Assembly: GCA_026127925.1 (NCBI GenBank) | Contig: JAJSLM010000004.1 | Span: 96,496-160,495 of the forward strand | Direction of reading: 5' to 3' | From: Thermoplasmatales archaeon | GTDB lineage: Archaea > Thermoplasmatota > Thermoplasmata > Thermoplasmatales > Thermoplasmataceae | DNA length: 64,000 bases | In this document: positions 34,551 to 43,296 of the stretch, piece by piece | Layout: the number at the start of each line of letters is the position of its first letter | Position numbering within the stretch: position 1 is the first letter of the stretch | Translations under genes and position numbers: made by a program | Notes under the pieces: generated by a model | The model's input: the letters and a program-made list of their open reading frames with translations, nothing else | The model's database searches: none | What the model was told of the DNA's origin: nothing

Positions 34551-35549
34551 TTAGGTCTCGGTACCTGAATTAGAGAGTTTCTCAAGATACGATATTCTTT
34601 TCTTGGTAATTTTTTCAATTCTCTTCGAATATGAGTTATACTGCTTTTCAGATAATGGTCTCAGCAGGATTGCCATCACATTCTGTTTTTTCACAACAGA
34701 TATAATATCCTCTGTGTGTCCATAATTTTCTGCGACAAATCTGTCTTCGCGCCTCTGGAAGTAGATTACGAGAGCTTGTAAAACTAAAATAGACATGGCC
34801 AATAGAACAACGGCAGCTGCCAATGCCGCTACGAGGTAGTTCTGCTGAACAGCAGTAAGGCGCATGCGAGATACTTCTGCCATCAAAAAGAACGCATCGA
34901 AAATCGAAATGAAATAACCTGATATTACATAGATTAATTTTTTCCCATAGTTGCTCTTTTTCCGGAAAAGTGCCATCGCCATGAGTGCTGCCATTTCGGA
35001 ATCGGATAACTTGTCTTCAGCACCCCTTGCTACTACGATCTTAAATTCGGTGCCTGTTGTTGCATACGCTAATCTATTACCTCGAATACTGTTACTTACG
35101 TACACCTCGGGGACGTATTCTTCTTTGCTCGACACTGCGTTCCTCAACTGCGATGTGTACTTTTCGCTAAATTCAAAATTACTTATATCAGGCGGCCGCT
35201 CTTCTCTAAACTTAAGATAAATAGGAAGGAAAAGGAATAAACAGTCTATCGGAATCAAAAGGAGAAATGACAACAAGGAATACTTTGAAGACATTATGAA
35301 AACAGCAGAAACAACTATTACACTAGAAAGAGCATAGTTCCAAGTAATCATTTTTCTAGAGGTTATTTTCGGCAAAACTGAAAAAAGACCACGCGAAAAT
35401 ATAAAGGTACCAATAATTGCAGCAACAAATGAAATTATCAACCCAAGCGTCAGTGACAACCTTCCGGATAGGACGATCTGTGGAATAACCCCGATCGTTG
35501 CAATAAAAATGACAAGACCCAGTAATTTATTGACCTTATCCCACTTCAT
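34551..35549 (-). CDS. Membrane protein resembling an M48 (HtpX) peptidase without its active site
   Basis: A 332-residue protein with four N-terminal helices in two pairs, a soluble domain and two further helices. The domain follows HtpX order: PEVYVSNSIRGNRLAYATTG, then IVVARGAEDKLSDSEMAALM and, after the helices, RREDRFVAENYGHTEDII. In M48 enzymes the segment after 'L..dE' is HExxH; here it reads MAMALFRKK, with neither His, while the distal EAD-like motif is only ED. So it is probably a catalytically dead relative. The resemblance is by eye and moderate. Confidence 0.6.
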   Translation of the reverse strand: MKWDKVNKLLGLVIFIATIGVIPQIVLSGRLSLTLGLIISFVAAIIGTFIFSRGLFSVLPKITSRKMITWNYALSSVIVVSAVFIMSSKYSLLSFLLLIPIDCLFLFLPIYLKFREERPPDISNFEFSEKYTSQLRNAVSSKEEYVPEVYVSNSIRGNRLAYATTGTEFKIVVARGAEDKLSDSEMAALMAMALFRKKSNYGKKLIYVISGYFISIFDAFFLMAEVSRMRLTAVQQNYLVAALAAAVVLLAMSILVLQALVIYFQRREDRFVAENYGHTEDIISVVKKQNVMAILLRPLSEKQYNSYSKRIEKITKKRISYLEKLSNSGTET

Positions 35550-35710
35550 GATACCGGAAGCTTCATAAAATAGGTATATAAAAGGTTAACTTCATAAACC
35601 AACAAGCAACGTCCATTTTCAGAGCTCCGACATAAACGCGAATCAAATATTCATACTCCAAAAATCTAAAAATGTTTTTATGCCTGTATTCGAGTATTGT
35701 TCTGATTAAC

Positions 35711-36520
35711 ATGGTAAATATAAAAGAAGAAAACACAACTTATAAAACATTTGATAACACAGAAGTGAAATCGTTCATAGCCAGACCGGACGATGAACAA
35801 AAGCATCCTGCGATCCTCGTCATACAGGAGATTTGGGGATTGACGGATTTTATAAAGAGCGTTGCTTCACGTCTTACCAGAGAAGGCTTTGTTGCAATGG
35901 CACCACATCTCTATTCCAGACCCGGTCAGAACGAGTTATTCACACCGGAAAACATAATGGACGCCATGAGGCCCATGTGGTCTCTTCCTCCGGAGAAACG
36001 TGGAGACCAAAAAGCGATTCAGGAACTGCTTTCCAGATCAACAGAAACAACGAGAAGAGTAGTTAATGACCTGATGTTTAACAGAAAGTCGTTAGAGGAA
36101 GCAATGGTTAAGGATCTAATAGAAGGATACAAGTTTATCAGAGGTAAACCTTTCAGCGATGACAAAACTGGGGTAATAGGATTCTGCATGGGTGGAGGCC
36201 TCGCGTTTCAAATATCTACAATTGTGCCATTTCAAGCAAGCATGATTTATTACGGTGCAAATCCCAAAAACATTGACGACCTTGGGAATCTTAGCGGACC
36301 TGTTTTTGGGGTTTATGCGGGTGATGACAGTTCGATCAATGCTGGACTTCCAGACCTGATAAAAGGCATGTTAAAACACAAAAAGGACCTGGAATTGAAG
36401 ATATACCCAAACACGAAACATGCATTCTTCAATGACACCGGTATGGCATACGATGAAAATGCTTCAAAGGATGTTTGGCCACGGACTCTTCGGTTCTTCA
36501 AGCAAAATCTGGGTGAGTGA
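35711..36520 (+). CDS. Dienelactone hydrolase family protein
   Basis: A 269-residue alpha/beta hydrolase of the DLH family. The nucleophile is Cys in GVIGFCMGGGLAFQIS; the acid is in YAGDDSSINAG and the base in YPNTKHAFFNDTG. HPAILVIQEIWGLTDFIKSV is the conserved early block. DLH enzymes open lactone rings, but many homologues have unknown esterase roles. I chose ATG 35711; a possible earlier start at 35672 lies in the promoter (TATA GTTTTTATG near 35669). A stop-adjacent small frame follows. Confidence 0.92.
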   Translation: MVNIKEENTTYKTFDNTEVKSFIARPDDEQKHPAILVIQEIWGLTDFIKSVASRLTREGFVAMAPHLYSRPGQNELFTPENIMDAMRPMWSLPPEKRGDQKAIQELLSRSTETTRRVVNDLMFNRKSLEEAMVKDLIEGYKFIRGKPFSDDKTGVIGFCMGGGLAFQISTIVPFQASMIYYGANPKNIDDLGNLSGPVFGVYAGDDSSINAGLPDLIKGMLKHKKDLELKIYPNTKHAFFNDTGMAYDENASKDVWPRTLRFFKQNLGE

Positions 36521-36521
36521 A

Positions 36522-36626
36522 ATGCCGGACAATGAAAAAGGCATACTCGACGTATGCTTCCTCACATGGGTCTCAATAACAGAAATGAAAAATAAAAAAG
36601 GCGAACCTGAGGACGACAAGCATTAA
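36522..36626 (+). CDS. 34-residue microprotein downstream of the DLH gene
   Basis: ATG lies one base after the DLH stop and is preceded by a GGTGA Shine-Dalgarno seven bases upstream. The frame encodes MPDNEKGILDVCFLTWVSIT followed by a charged tail ending GEPEDDKH. No homology recognised. The position and Shine-Dalgarno favour translation, but the gene could be fortuitous. Confidence 0.4.
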   Translation: MPDNEKGILDVCFLTWVSITEMKNKKGEPEDDKH

Positions 36627-36642
36627 CCTTAGCATTCAAGGA

Positions 36643-37197
36643 TCATTTAGGCAGCCCGTTTGTTCTCAAGAATTCGATGAATTTGTTTAATGCTATAGAT
36701 CTGTGGGATATTTCATTTTTTTCTTCAACGGTCATTTCAGCAAGCGTGAGATCCTTACCGTTCGGAATGAATATGGGATCGTAGCCGAATCCGTTCTTCC
36801 CTCTCTCTACCATCGAAATTTCTCCTTCAAGTTTTCCAGAAAATTGAAAGAAGCTTCTGCCATCCCAGTATGTGAGGACTGTGAGGAATACTGCAGAGCG
36901 CTCGTCACCGAGAAGCTTCAGCACAAGTGGATTGCCAAGCTTCTTTGCTACGTATGATGAATATGGTCCTGGAAAGCCGTTTAGGGAGCTTATGTAGAGC
37001 CCCGTATCCTCAAGGAAAAACGGTTTACCCCTGAAGCTTGAAAGCTTCTTTGCACTGTCAAGCGAAATCTCTTCCGTGGTGTCTGCCTGTATCTCTTCGT
37101 ATTTCATCCTGACCCATGTAATGCCCAGGTTACATTCGTCCATCCTCGCCTTGATCTCCACAAATTTGTGCCTATTACTTGAAATGAATTCTATCAT
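36643..37197 (-). CDS. Non-canonical purine NTP pyrophosphatase (RdgB/HAM1)
   Basis: A 184-residue HAM1-family enzyme that hydrolyses ITP, dITP and XTP. The substrate motif FISSNRHKFVEIKARM begins the protein; FFLEDTGLYISSLNGFPGPY holds the metal-binding acidic residues, and GKNGFGYDPIFIPNG with SHRSIALNKF completes the signature. It overlaps the end of kae1-bud32 by four bases, a pairing seen in other archaea. Confidence 0.94.
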   Translation of the reverse strand: MIEFISSNRHKFVEIKARMDECNLGITWVRMKYEEIQADTTEEISLDSAKKLSSFRGKPFFLEDTGLYISSLNGFPGPYSSYVAKKLGNPLVLKLLGDERSAVFLTVLTYWDGRSFFQFSGKLEGEISMVERGKNGFGYDPIFIPNGKDLTLAEMTVEEKNEISHRSIALNKFIEFLRTNGLPK

Positions 37198-38795
37198 ACG
37201 TATCTCCTGCGCTTTTCCAGATTATCCATTTCCTGCATTACGAGCCCAAATTCTGAATTTCTCCTCGAGTATCCATCAACAAACGAACGAAACAACGTTT
37301 CCGGATCCTTTGAAATAACACGTAACGATTCCATGAAAAGGTACAGATCTACCGCAAGCTCATCGAGAGTTGAGCTCGTGCTACCCATGCTTGCGTCAAT
37401 CAGGTAAGGTACACCGTTTTTAACAATTATATTTGATGTTGTGAGGTCCCCATGCGTAATACTTTTAGAATGCATTATGCCAATGGATTCCCCCAGTTTC
37501 TCTATAACCGAGGTAGCTTTATTTTCGCTCTTCTCAAGATAACTTGACAATTTCTCTCCATCAATTCTTTCATAAAGAGTGTAGAATTTTGAAAAATCAA
37601 TATCGTATACAATCGGAACAGGTATTCCAAGTTCGTTCATCTTGTATATCAGGGTAGCTTCCCTCTTTATTCTCTCTTTCCTTATGGATATGTCAAGCAT
37701 AGAATCCCGGTAATTTTTCCTTATTCTGGTTTTTCTCAAAGCGTTCCTGCCTAGAAAGCTACATTCCTGAATAATACTTTCTGCGCCCTCGTCAACTTTG
37801 CTGTCAATAGGTGAGTCAATGATCCACGGAACATCCACTGCGTCTATCCTGAATCTTTGATCAACTGTGGCAGTCTCAACTGTATCTGACCGACCATACT
37901 GAAACATCAGCATCCCTGCCTGAGCTATCATTGCTCCGTTATCCATACAATACTCATCGTCGGTGAGGAATGATTTTATATTGAGTTCCTTTCCCAAGGT
38001 TGATATCATTTCCCTGAGCCTCTTATTTCGTGCAACACCACCGGCAATGAGTATCTCTTTTTTAGAGACCTGATGGATACCTCTTTCAAGGACTTCCATA
38101 ATCATGGAAAATGCAGTCTCCTGTATCGAATAAGCTACGTCTTCTTTTCTTTCACCATTCTTCAGAAGCTGTTTGCTTGCCGTGTATATGCCCGAGAATG
38201 AAAAGTCCATACCCTTGATGGAATATGGGAGATTCAGAAGCTTGTTGCCGTTCAATGAAAGTTTCTCTATCACTGGACCTCCAGGGAATTCGTATCCAAG
38301 ATCACGACCTATCTTGTCGAGCAGATTACCTATGCCCATATCCATAGTCTCGCCCATTACCCTGTACCTACCGTTAATATGTGCGATGATCTGGGTGTTA
38401 CCGCCAGAAGCGTAAAGCATTATAGGATCCTTTGCTCCAGTAAGTTTGCGCCCGATCTCCACATGCCCAAGTGGGTGATTCACGCCTATGATTGGTTTAC
38501 CAGTCTTAATAGAAATTGCTCTAGCTGCAGTTGCTGCAACCCGCAGACATGGACCTAGTCCAGGACCTTTCGAATATGAAACCAGATCGATGTCGCTCAG
38601 TTTGATCCCAGCCTTGTCTAGAGCGGAGTTTATCACCTCGCCTACATGATCTGCATGGTGAACAGCAGCTTCTCTTGGATGGATACCCCCGTTGAGACTT
38701 TTATAGGTATCTGATGAATTTCCGAGAATTTTGTATTCGTCGACAATTCCGCATCCGATTGTGTGAGCAGTGCCCTCTATTCCTAGAGATATCAT
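37194..38795 (-). CDS. Bifunctional Kae1-Bud32 (t6A synthesis and kinase/ATPase)
   Basis: A 533-residue fusion. Residues 1-325 are Kae1/TsaD-like: GIEGTAHTIGCGIV, KGPGLGPCLRVAATAARAIS, the metal-binding NHPLGHVEIGR, YASGGNTQIIAHINGRYRVM and MDNGAMIAQAGMLM. Residues 340-533 are the Bud32 kinase: GAESIIQECSFLGRNALRK, and HGDLTTSNIIV. The usual DFG triplet is DAS in PYLIDASMGS. Together with Cgi121/Pcc1 they form KEOPS and add threonylcarbamoyl to A37 of ANN-decoding tRNAs. The fusion is known in Thermoplasma, methanogens and haloarchaea. Confidence 0.95.
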   Translation of the reverse strand: MISLGIEGTAHTIGCGIVDEYKILGNSSDTYKSLNGGIHPREAAVHHADHVGEVINSALDKAGIKLSDIDLVSYSKGPGLGPCLRVAATAARAISIKTGKPIIGVNHPLGHVEIGRKLTGAKDPIMLYASGGNTQIIAHINGRYRVMGETMDMGIGNLLDKIGRDLGYEFPGGPVIEKLSLNGNKLLNLPYSIKGMDFSFSGIYTASKQLLKNGERKEDVAYSIQETAFSMIMEVLERGIHQVSKKEILIAGGVARNKRLREMISTLGKELNIKSFLTDDEYCMDNGAMIAQAGMLMFQYGRSDTVETATVDQRFRIDAVDVPWIIDSPIDSKVDEGAESIIQECSFLGRNALRKTRIRKNYRDSMLDISIRKERIKREATLIYKMNELGIPVPIVYDIDFSKFYTLYERIDGEKLSSYLEKSENKATSVIEKLGESIGIMHSKSITHGDLTTSNIIVKNGVPYLIDASMGSTSSTLDELAVDLYLFMESLRVISKDPETLFRSFVDGYSRRNSEFGLVMQEMDNLEKRRRYV

Positions 38796-38960
38796 CCATA
38801 CCTTATTCGCGTCTATTATTTTACCGTTGATCTAGATTTTACACTGACACAAACCCGAAGCAATGTGGCAAACAAGACCGTTCTTTTCAGAGTGTTCATT
38901 TTAGAGTGAATAGGTAGCTTATATCTTGGCATAATAAAAGTAAGATAATCAACACGGTTA

Positions 38961-39536
38961 TCACGTGTTTAGATAGAGTGAATTATTTGCCACGCTTAGA
39001 ATCTGGTAGGCCGAATTATTAGCATTTTGTATGCTTTTAGCCATCACGTTGTTTATTACAATGCTGTAATTACCATAAGGCGCAGGAAAATAATCATACT
39101 TGTAAATGTCGAATGATGGAGAGGAAGTAAAATTACTGTACGATGCGTTGAGTACCGTTTCATTCCATGTTACACTGTCAAACATATGGTTGTTAGAAAG
39201 GTAGTAATGGATTATGGTAAAGCTACAACTGTTAGAGGTATTGTTTGAGGTCCCGTTACCGTCATATGCAAGAACAAGCCCGTATATTCCATGAGTATCA
39301 TTGAACGTAAATTTCGTTAAGGAGTTTGTTGAGTTGGTTTTTGCTGCAAAATCAAAAATCACTTTTTCACCAGAGGCTGTTTTATCTATTTTGTAATTCA
39401 CGTCTACCAGAATGCCAAGATGTGAATGATCCATGTCGTAATAATAATTGTAAGTGATGCCGGCTAATGAAACAATCAAAGCAATAACCACAATTACAGA
39501 CAAAAGTTTTGGAAAATTTTTAATGCGAGATTTAAT
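38961..39536 (-). CDS. Signal-anchored sequon-rich protein (cassette 2), apparent ATT start
   Basis: With TTG at 39503 the protein begins directly in the membrane helix SVIVVIALIVSLAGITYNYY. In frame, ATT at 39536 adds a basic leader (KSRIKNFPKLL) and has a GGTGA Shine-Dalgarno five bases upstream, while TTG has none; I use ATT (191 residues). The extracellular part is beta-rich with about nine sequons (NSTNS, NDT, NGTSNNTSN, NETVLNAS). No family recognised. It is last in cassette 2. Confidence 0.6.
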   Translation of the reverse strand: MKSRIKNFPKLLSVIVVIALIVSLAGITYNYYYDMDHSHLGILVDVNYKIDKTASGEKVIFDFAAKTNSTNSLTKFTFNDTHGIYGLVLAYDGNGTSNNTSNSCSFTIIHYYLSNNHMFDSVTWNETVLNASYSNFTSSPSFDIYKYDYFPAPYGNYSIVINNVMAKSIQNANNSAYQILSVANNSLYLNT

Positions 39537-39627
39537 CTAGATCACCTTTTCCACCGTATTGATTTTCTTCGGAAACAATCTACTTACGCAAAGAGTACTT
39601 TCCACGCAAAATGAAAAGAGATCATTA

Positions 39628-40092
39628 TTATGTGCTTGTGTATACAACGTACACCTCAAACTTAAAGTTGGAATTCTTATGTGCTGACCAAAATATAGCA
39701 TAGTACTTTCCTGGTTTAAAATTAAAAGATGTGAATGAACTATAAACTGATGTTTGACCTTTTTGGACAGTGTTATTGCTCGATTCAATCGTTTCACCTT
39801 TGCTCGATATGATAGCAGAGTAATTCGTACAAAAATTTCCTTCAGAGATGCCGGTTAGAGAACTAACGTTTTTAGTGACCATAAAAGAAACGTTGGCGTG
39901 AAAGGAGTCGGACGATGACAAAGATATGTTAACGGAAAATATCTTAACGTTTGGGTATCCTGGAGGCGGTGGGTACTTTACTGGACCCGTGTTCGTGGGT
40001 TTATGGATATTCAATGATGCGTAAACAAAAACCACTACAACTATAACCACAACGATAATCATAATTGTTCGGTCTTTTTTGGTAATTTTCAT
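39628..40092 (-). CDS. Signal-anchored extracellular protein (cassette 2)
   Basis: A 154-residue protein with a single N-terminal helix (TIMIIVVVIVVVVFVYASL), a proline-rich linker (YPPPPGYPN) and a beta-sandwich-like domain of about 100 residues (VKIFSVNISLSSSDSFHANV, KPGKYYAIFWSAHKNSNFKF) with three or four sequons. The domain resembles that of the 41874-42401 product in layout. It overlaps the permease stop by four bases, so it belongs to the cassette. Confidence 0.65.
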   Translation of the reverse strand: MKITKKDRTIMIIVVVIVVVVFVYASLNIHKPTNTGPVKYPPPPGYPNVKIFSVNISLSSSDSFHANVSFMVTKNVSSLTGISEGNFCTNYSAIISSKGETIESSNNTVQKGQTSVYSSFTSFNFKPGKYYAIFWSAHKNSNFKFEVYVVYTST

Positions 40093-41033
40093 CTCTTAAA
40101 CCTCCCATATATCATTATGAAAGAGAGTAGCAAAACTGCCATGATCAGCATAGCTATAATTGTATAATGCAAACTCGTCACAGGGAATATTATCTTCATT
40201 GGCCCTTGAATATTATTCTGGCTTATTACTTCTCCAAGTCTAGCTTCAGACACAGAAAAAATTCCATTGAGACTAACAAAGTTAGCTATAGAACCAAACA
40301 TATTTGGAGGATAAATTAGCGAAATAGCACCATACAGCTTTATCATGCTGGTAGAGCCTGAAAGAGAGGTGAAATATGATGCTGCAGCGTCAACTATTAG
40401 AAAGAATCCTATGGCAATTACCACCGATATTGTTCTACTTGAAGAAACCATGGAAATTGTAAATCCCCATAAAACAATAATCAACGATACGAGTATGAAA
40501 AATGTCAACTCTATGTATAGATCGACCGGAGAAATGAACATTCGCTTCACTATGATTTCCCCCACGCCTGGAAAATTCCTGTACGGATATATCGTAGAAG
40601 GGGACAAAACATAAGTCGTAAGACCATGATTCATCACCAAATATGTGAGAAACGTGACTACAAAAGACCAGATTGCAAGAACAACAACCAAAAAAAACTG
40701 CCACAATAGTTTTCCGAGTATCATCCTACTTTTATTTCTTCTGAATATAGCCATCATACCCCAAGTGCCTGTTTCCACCTCTTCAGAAATAGACAAAGAT
40801 GGCATTATAAGAAAGACAAGAAAGAGTATAGATAAGCTATTTTGAATAAGCGGAGCCATTATGTATTGTGGAAGGAATCCTAACAAACCGTCATCATGAA
40901 GCTGCATGTAAGATATCACTGCAGTAAGGATACTGACGATTACAAATATACCCAAGAATACGGGAGATCTGAAGCTTGTTTTCGCCTCTTTACGTATTGT
41001 TGATAGTATTGGACTATTTTCCAGAGAGTTCAT
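40089..41033 (-). CDS. ABC-2 type transporter permease (cassette 2)
   Basis: A 314-residue membrane protein with six helices: FLGIFVIVSILTAVISYMQL, LSILFLVFLIMPSLSI, LLWQFFLVVVLAIWSFVVTF, LTFFILVSLIIVLWGFTISM, VVIAIGFFLIVDAAASYFTS and TIIAMLIMAVLLLSFIMI. ISEEVETGTWGMMAIFRRNK is the ABC-2 coupling loop. Its start overlaps the ATPase by 20 bp. Substrate unknown; the neighbours suggest export of, or action on, surface proteins or peptides. Confidence 0.82.
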   Translation of the reverse strand: MNSLENSPILSTIRKEAKTSFRSPVFLGIFVIVSILTAVISYMQLHDDGLLGFLPQYIMAPLIQNSLSILFLVFLIMPSLSISEEVETGTWGMMAIFRRNKSRMILGKLLWQFFLVVVLAIWSFVVTFLTYLVMNHGLTTYVLSPSTIYPYRNFPGVGEIIVKRMFISPVDLYIELTFFILVSLIIVLWGFTISMVSSSRTISVVIAIGFFLIVDAAASYFTSLSGSTSMIKLYGAISLIYPPNMFGSIANFVSLNGIFSVSEARLGEVISQNNIQGPMKIIFPVTSLHYTIIAMLIMAVLLLSFIMIYGRFKR

Positions 41034-41874
41034 GATTGTAAACGTCCTCCAAGGTTTGCATTCTGACGGATTTAATTTTCAATCCGTGACTTACAAGATC
41101 GTTAATTATTTTATCAGCGGGATTATCTGAGACAATTTTTACTATTGGATGTTCGCTTAGGTCGTAGGTGTAATTCTGCGACTTAAGTACGTTCTCGATT
41201 TCTAATGGATCAGAGGCAAACTCGATAACATATGTATTAAAGCCTCGATCCTTCAAAATACTCTTAATTCGGCCATTCTCCAAAATTATAATCTGATCAA
41301 AGACCTTTTCCAGCTTATCGAAATTATGAGAACTTATGATGAAGGAATATCCTTTGTTTTTAAGTTCTGAAATAGTTTTTAAGATCTCTCGTGAGTATCC
41401 CAAGTCCAATCCTTCAAATGGTTCATCCATGAAAAAAATATCTGCGCCAGAAGAAAGTGCCATTGCAATATTAAGCTTCTTTTTCATGCCCTTTGAAAAA
41501 TCTCTCGCAATAGAATTATTATCGGACAAGCCAACCATAGTTAACAGTTTGCTGTAATCATTAGTACCACCGGACATCTTAGAGTAAAATTCAATGTTTT
41601 CCTTTGCTGTAAGATAGCCGTAAACACACGCATTTTCTGGCACATATGCGATTTTTCCATTAATTGTCACGCTACCGGAATTCTTTTTGATGATTCCAAG
41701 CGTGCTCTTCAAGAGTGTGGTTTTACCAGCTCCGTTTGGACCAATAAGAGCAATGCACTTTCCCTTAGGTAGAACGTAAGATGCATCGTTTAGCACATTC
41801 TTCTTATCGATTAGACCGTAAATCTTACTGAGGCCTTTGACAACAATAGCGTTATCTGCTATAGCGTCAGACAT
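41014..41874 (-). CDS. ABC transporter ATP-binding protein (cassette 2)
   Basis: A 286-residue ATPase: Walker A ALIGPNGAGKTTLLKSTLG (about 42-60), Q-loop VPENACVYGYLTAKENI, signature DFSKGMKKKLNIAMALSSGA, Walker B DIFFMDEPFEGLDLGY and switch His in FIISSHNFDKLEKV. The C-terminal domain is divergent. It shares one base with the preceding ectodomain gene (TAATG), so translation is coupled. Confidence 0.93.
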   Translation of the reverse strand: MSDAIADNAIVVKGLSKIYGLIDKKNVLNDASYVLPKGKCIALIGPNGAGKTTLLKSTLGIIKKNSGSVTINGKIAYVPENACVYGYLTAKENIEFYSKMSGGTNDYSKLLTMVGLSDNNSIARDFSKGMKKKLNIAMALSSGADIFFMDEPFEGLDLGYSREILKTISELKNKGYSFIISSHNFDKLEKVFDQIIILENGRIKSILKDRGFNTYVIEFASDPLEIENVLKSQNYTYDLSEHPIVKIVSDNPADKIINDLVSHGLKIKSVRMQTLEDVYNHELSGK

Positions 41875-42401
41875 TACGGACTACTCACCCCAGGTATGTT
41901 TATGAATGAAATATCTCCATTTGCCGTGACCCTAAAGGTAGTATTAGATGTGAATTTCATAAGCGCGAACCCTCCTTTTGTTGAACCTCCAAGAGCCGAG
42001 GGGATCATGTGGTAATAACCTGGATTCGAGACAACATTTAGGTGGAGTATATCAACTGGGTGGGAGCTCGAGATATTGAACGAGACATTTTCGTAAATAT
42101 CGGAATAACTGGAATTCAAGGCACTCCTTAACGCTGAAATGGTAGTGCCATTGTATATATACAGCCAAAAATCACTGAAATCAAAGTAGGTAAGAAAATT
42201 CTTAGAATCTATCTTCGCGGAAACTCGAATACAAACTTCATGAGGAGAACTACTATTGTTTATAAAGGGAGATATCAAGACAGGTATATTATAATCCGAA
42301 TGCTGACTCCTGTAATTTTCATAATAAGCAACAGATGCAAAGATTGCTATCGCAACTATTGCAATCGCTATTATAATTTTTTTTGTGTCTTTAGGATTCA
42401 T
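41874..42401 (-). CDS. Signal-anchored extracellular protein (cassette 2)
   Basis: A 175-residue protein with an N-terminal helix (IIIAIAIVAIAIFASVAYY) and a beta-rich extracellular domain: HEVCIRVSAKIDSKNFLTYF, ENVSFNISSSHPVDILHLNV and FALMKFTSNTTFRVTANGDI. Five sequons. Its layout (anchor, about 140-residue domain, terminal strand pair) matches the other small proteins of the cassette, so they may be diverged paralogues. It is coupled to the ATPase gene. Confidence 0.65.
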   Translation of the reverse strand: MNPKDTKKIIIAIAIVAIAIFASVAYYENYRSQHSDYNIPVLISPFINNSSSPHEVCIRVSAKIDSKNFLTYFDFSDFWLYIYNGTTISALRSALNSSYSDIYENVSFNISSSHPVDILHLNVVSNPGYYHMIPSALGGSTKGGFALMKFTSNTTFRVTANGDISFINIPGVSSP

Positions 42402-42445
42402 TTCAAATTTCCGTGTTAATCTAAAGTAAAAACCGTTATATATAA

Positions 42446-43261
42446 TTATGGCGTATAAGTCCAGGTACCACTGTCTACTGTAGCCTTATAGTTATTCCCC
42501 CAAAAACCAGTTTGGGCAAATAGGCCAGAAATGTAATAGCTAACTGCGTATTGATTTATTCCGTAATCTGATGTTGGTATAGTTGTAGCTGCAGAACCAT
42601 TAAAACTAGCAGCATCCCTGGCACTGGATGGTTCATTGTCCGAAAATAGCCACTCAGCGTTACTTTGTGTCATCGAATTAGGTTCTTCCAAGAACATTGG
42701 AACCTTATATGTGTATATAACTGAATATCCCCCAGATATTGTTGCACCACAGAGCGTATCACCGAAGGAAAAGCTCTGCCCAACACTGACAGTCGTTGAT
42801 GTACCTGATTGAATATCGTTACCTGGTTGAAAACCAGGTATTTGCCAATTAGTACTTGTGAACTCGGTCTCGCCTATATGTGGATTATAGTAACACCCTC
42901 CTGGGCTACGTAGCGCGATCTCTCCAGTCCATTTTCCAGAGGACTGTTCCTCGCCTGCAAGAAAATACCCATTCTTTGAAGTGACATAATCATAAGCAAG
43001 ATATATCAAATGCCCTCCAGAAGTTTTGTAAGCATAAATGGCATCGTAGACGTAGCCCCATTCTCCTTTCACTTCACATGAGTAATGCCCTATGAGATGC
43101 GTTCCTGAGCTCAACGTTACAGCGGGTGAAAAAGAGGCATACGGACTGGCTAGCACATCTGCAGAGGCATTATTTGACTGGTTGATTTCACTAGCCAAAA
43201 ATATATATGACACAAAAACAACCAATAATGCTATACCTAATGCGACAATTTTTTTGCCCAT
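42446..43261 (-). CDS. Secreted or signal-anchored protein, first gene of cassette 2
   Basis: A 271-residue protein from ATG 43261 with signal-type N-terminus MGKKIVALGIALLVVFVSYI. Tyr/Trp/Gly/Ser-rich extracellular part with three cysteines (HYSCEVKG, PGGCYYNP, DTLCGATI), unlike its sequon-rich neighbours. I recognise no family. An earlier in-frame ATG at 43303 would place the AT repeat inside the gene and is rejected. A perfect 9-bp inverted repeat (TACCTGGTT/AACCAGGTA) is embedded in the coding region near 42820-42841. Size and composition would fit a secreted effector or surface protein handled by the ABC pair. Confidence 0.65.
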   Translation of the reverse strand: MGKKIVALGIALLVVFVSYIFLASEINQSNNASADVLASPYASFSPAVTLSSGTHLIGHYSCEVKGEWGYVYDAIYAYKTSGGHLIYLAYDYVTSKNGYFLAGEEQSSGKWTGEIALRSPGGCYYNPHIGETEFTSTNWQIPGFQPGNDIQSGTSTTVSVGQSFSFGDTLCGATISGGYSVIYTYKVPMFLEEPNSMTQSNAEWLFSDNEPSSARDAASFNGSAATTIPTSDYGINQYAVSYYISGLFAQTGFWGNNYKATVDSGTWTYTP

Positions 43262-43278
43262 AAAAAGAAAATAGGTTG

Positions 43279-43296
43279 ATATATATATATATATAT
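43279..43296 (-). repeat. (AT)9 dinucleotide tract in the position of the TATA box
   Basis: Eighteen bases of uninterrupted AT repeat lie 18-35 bases upstream of ATG 43261, exactly where an archaeal TATA box belongs for a leaderless or short-leader transcript. Slippage could change promoter strength, which would make cassette 2 phase variable. No other TATA candidate is evident nearer to the start. Confidence 0.6.
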
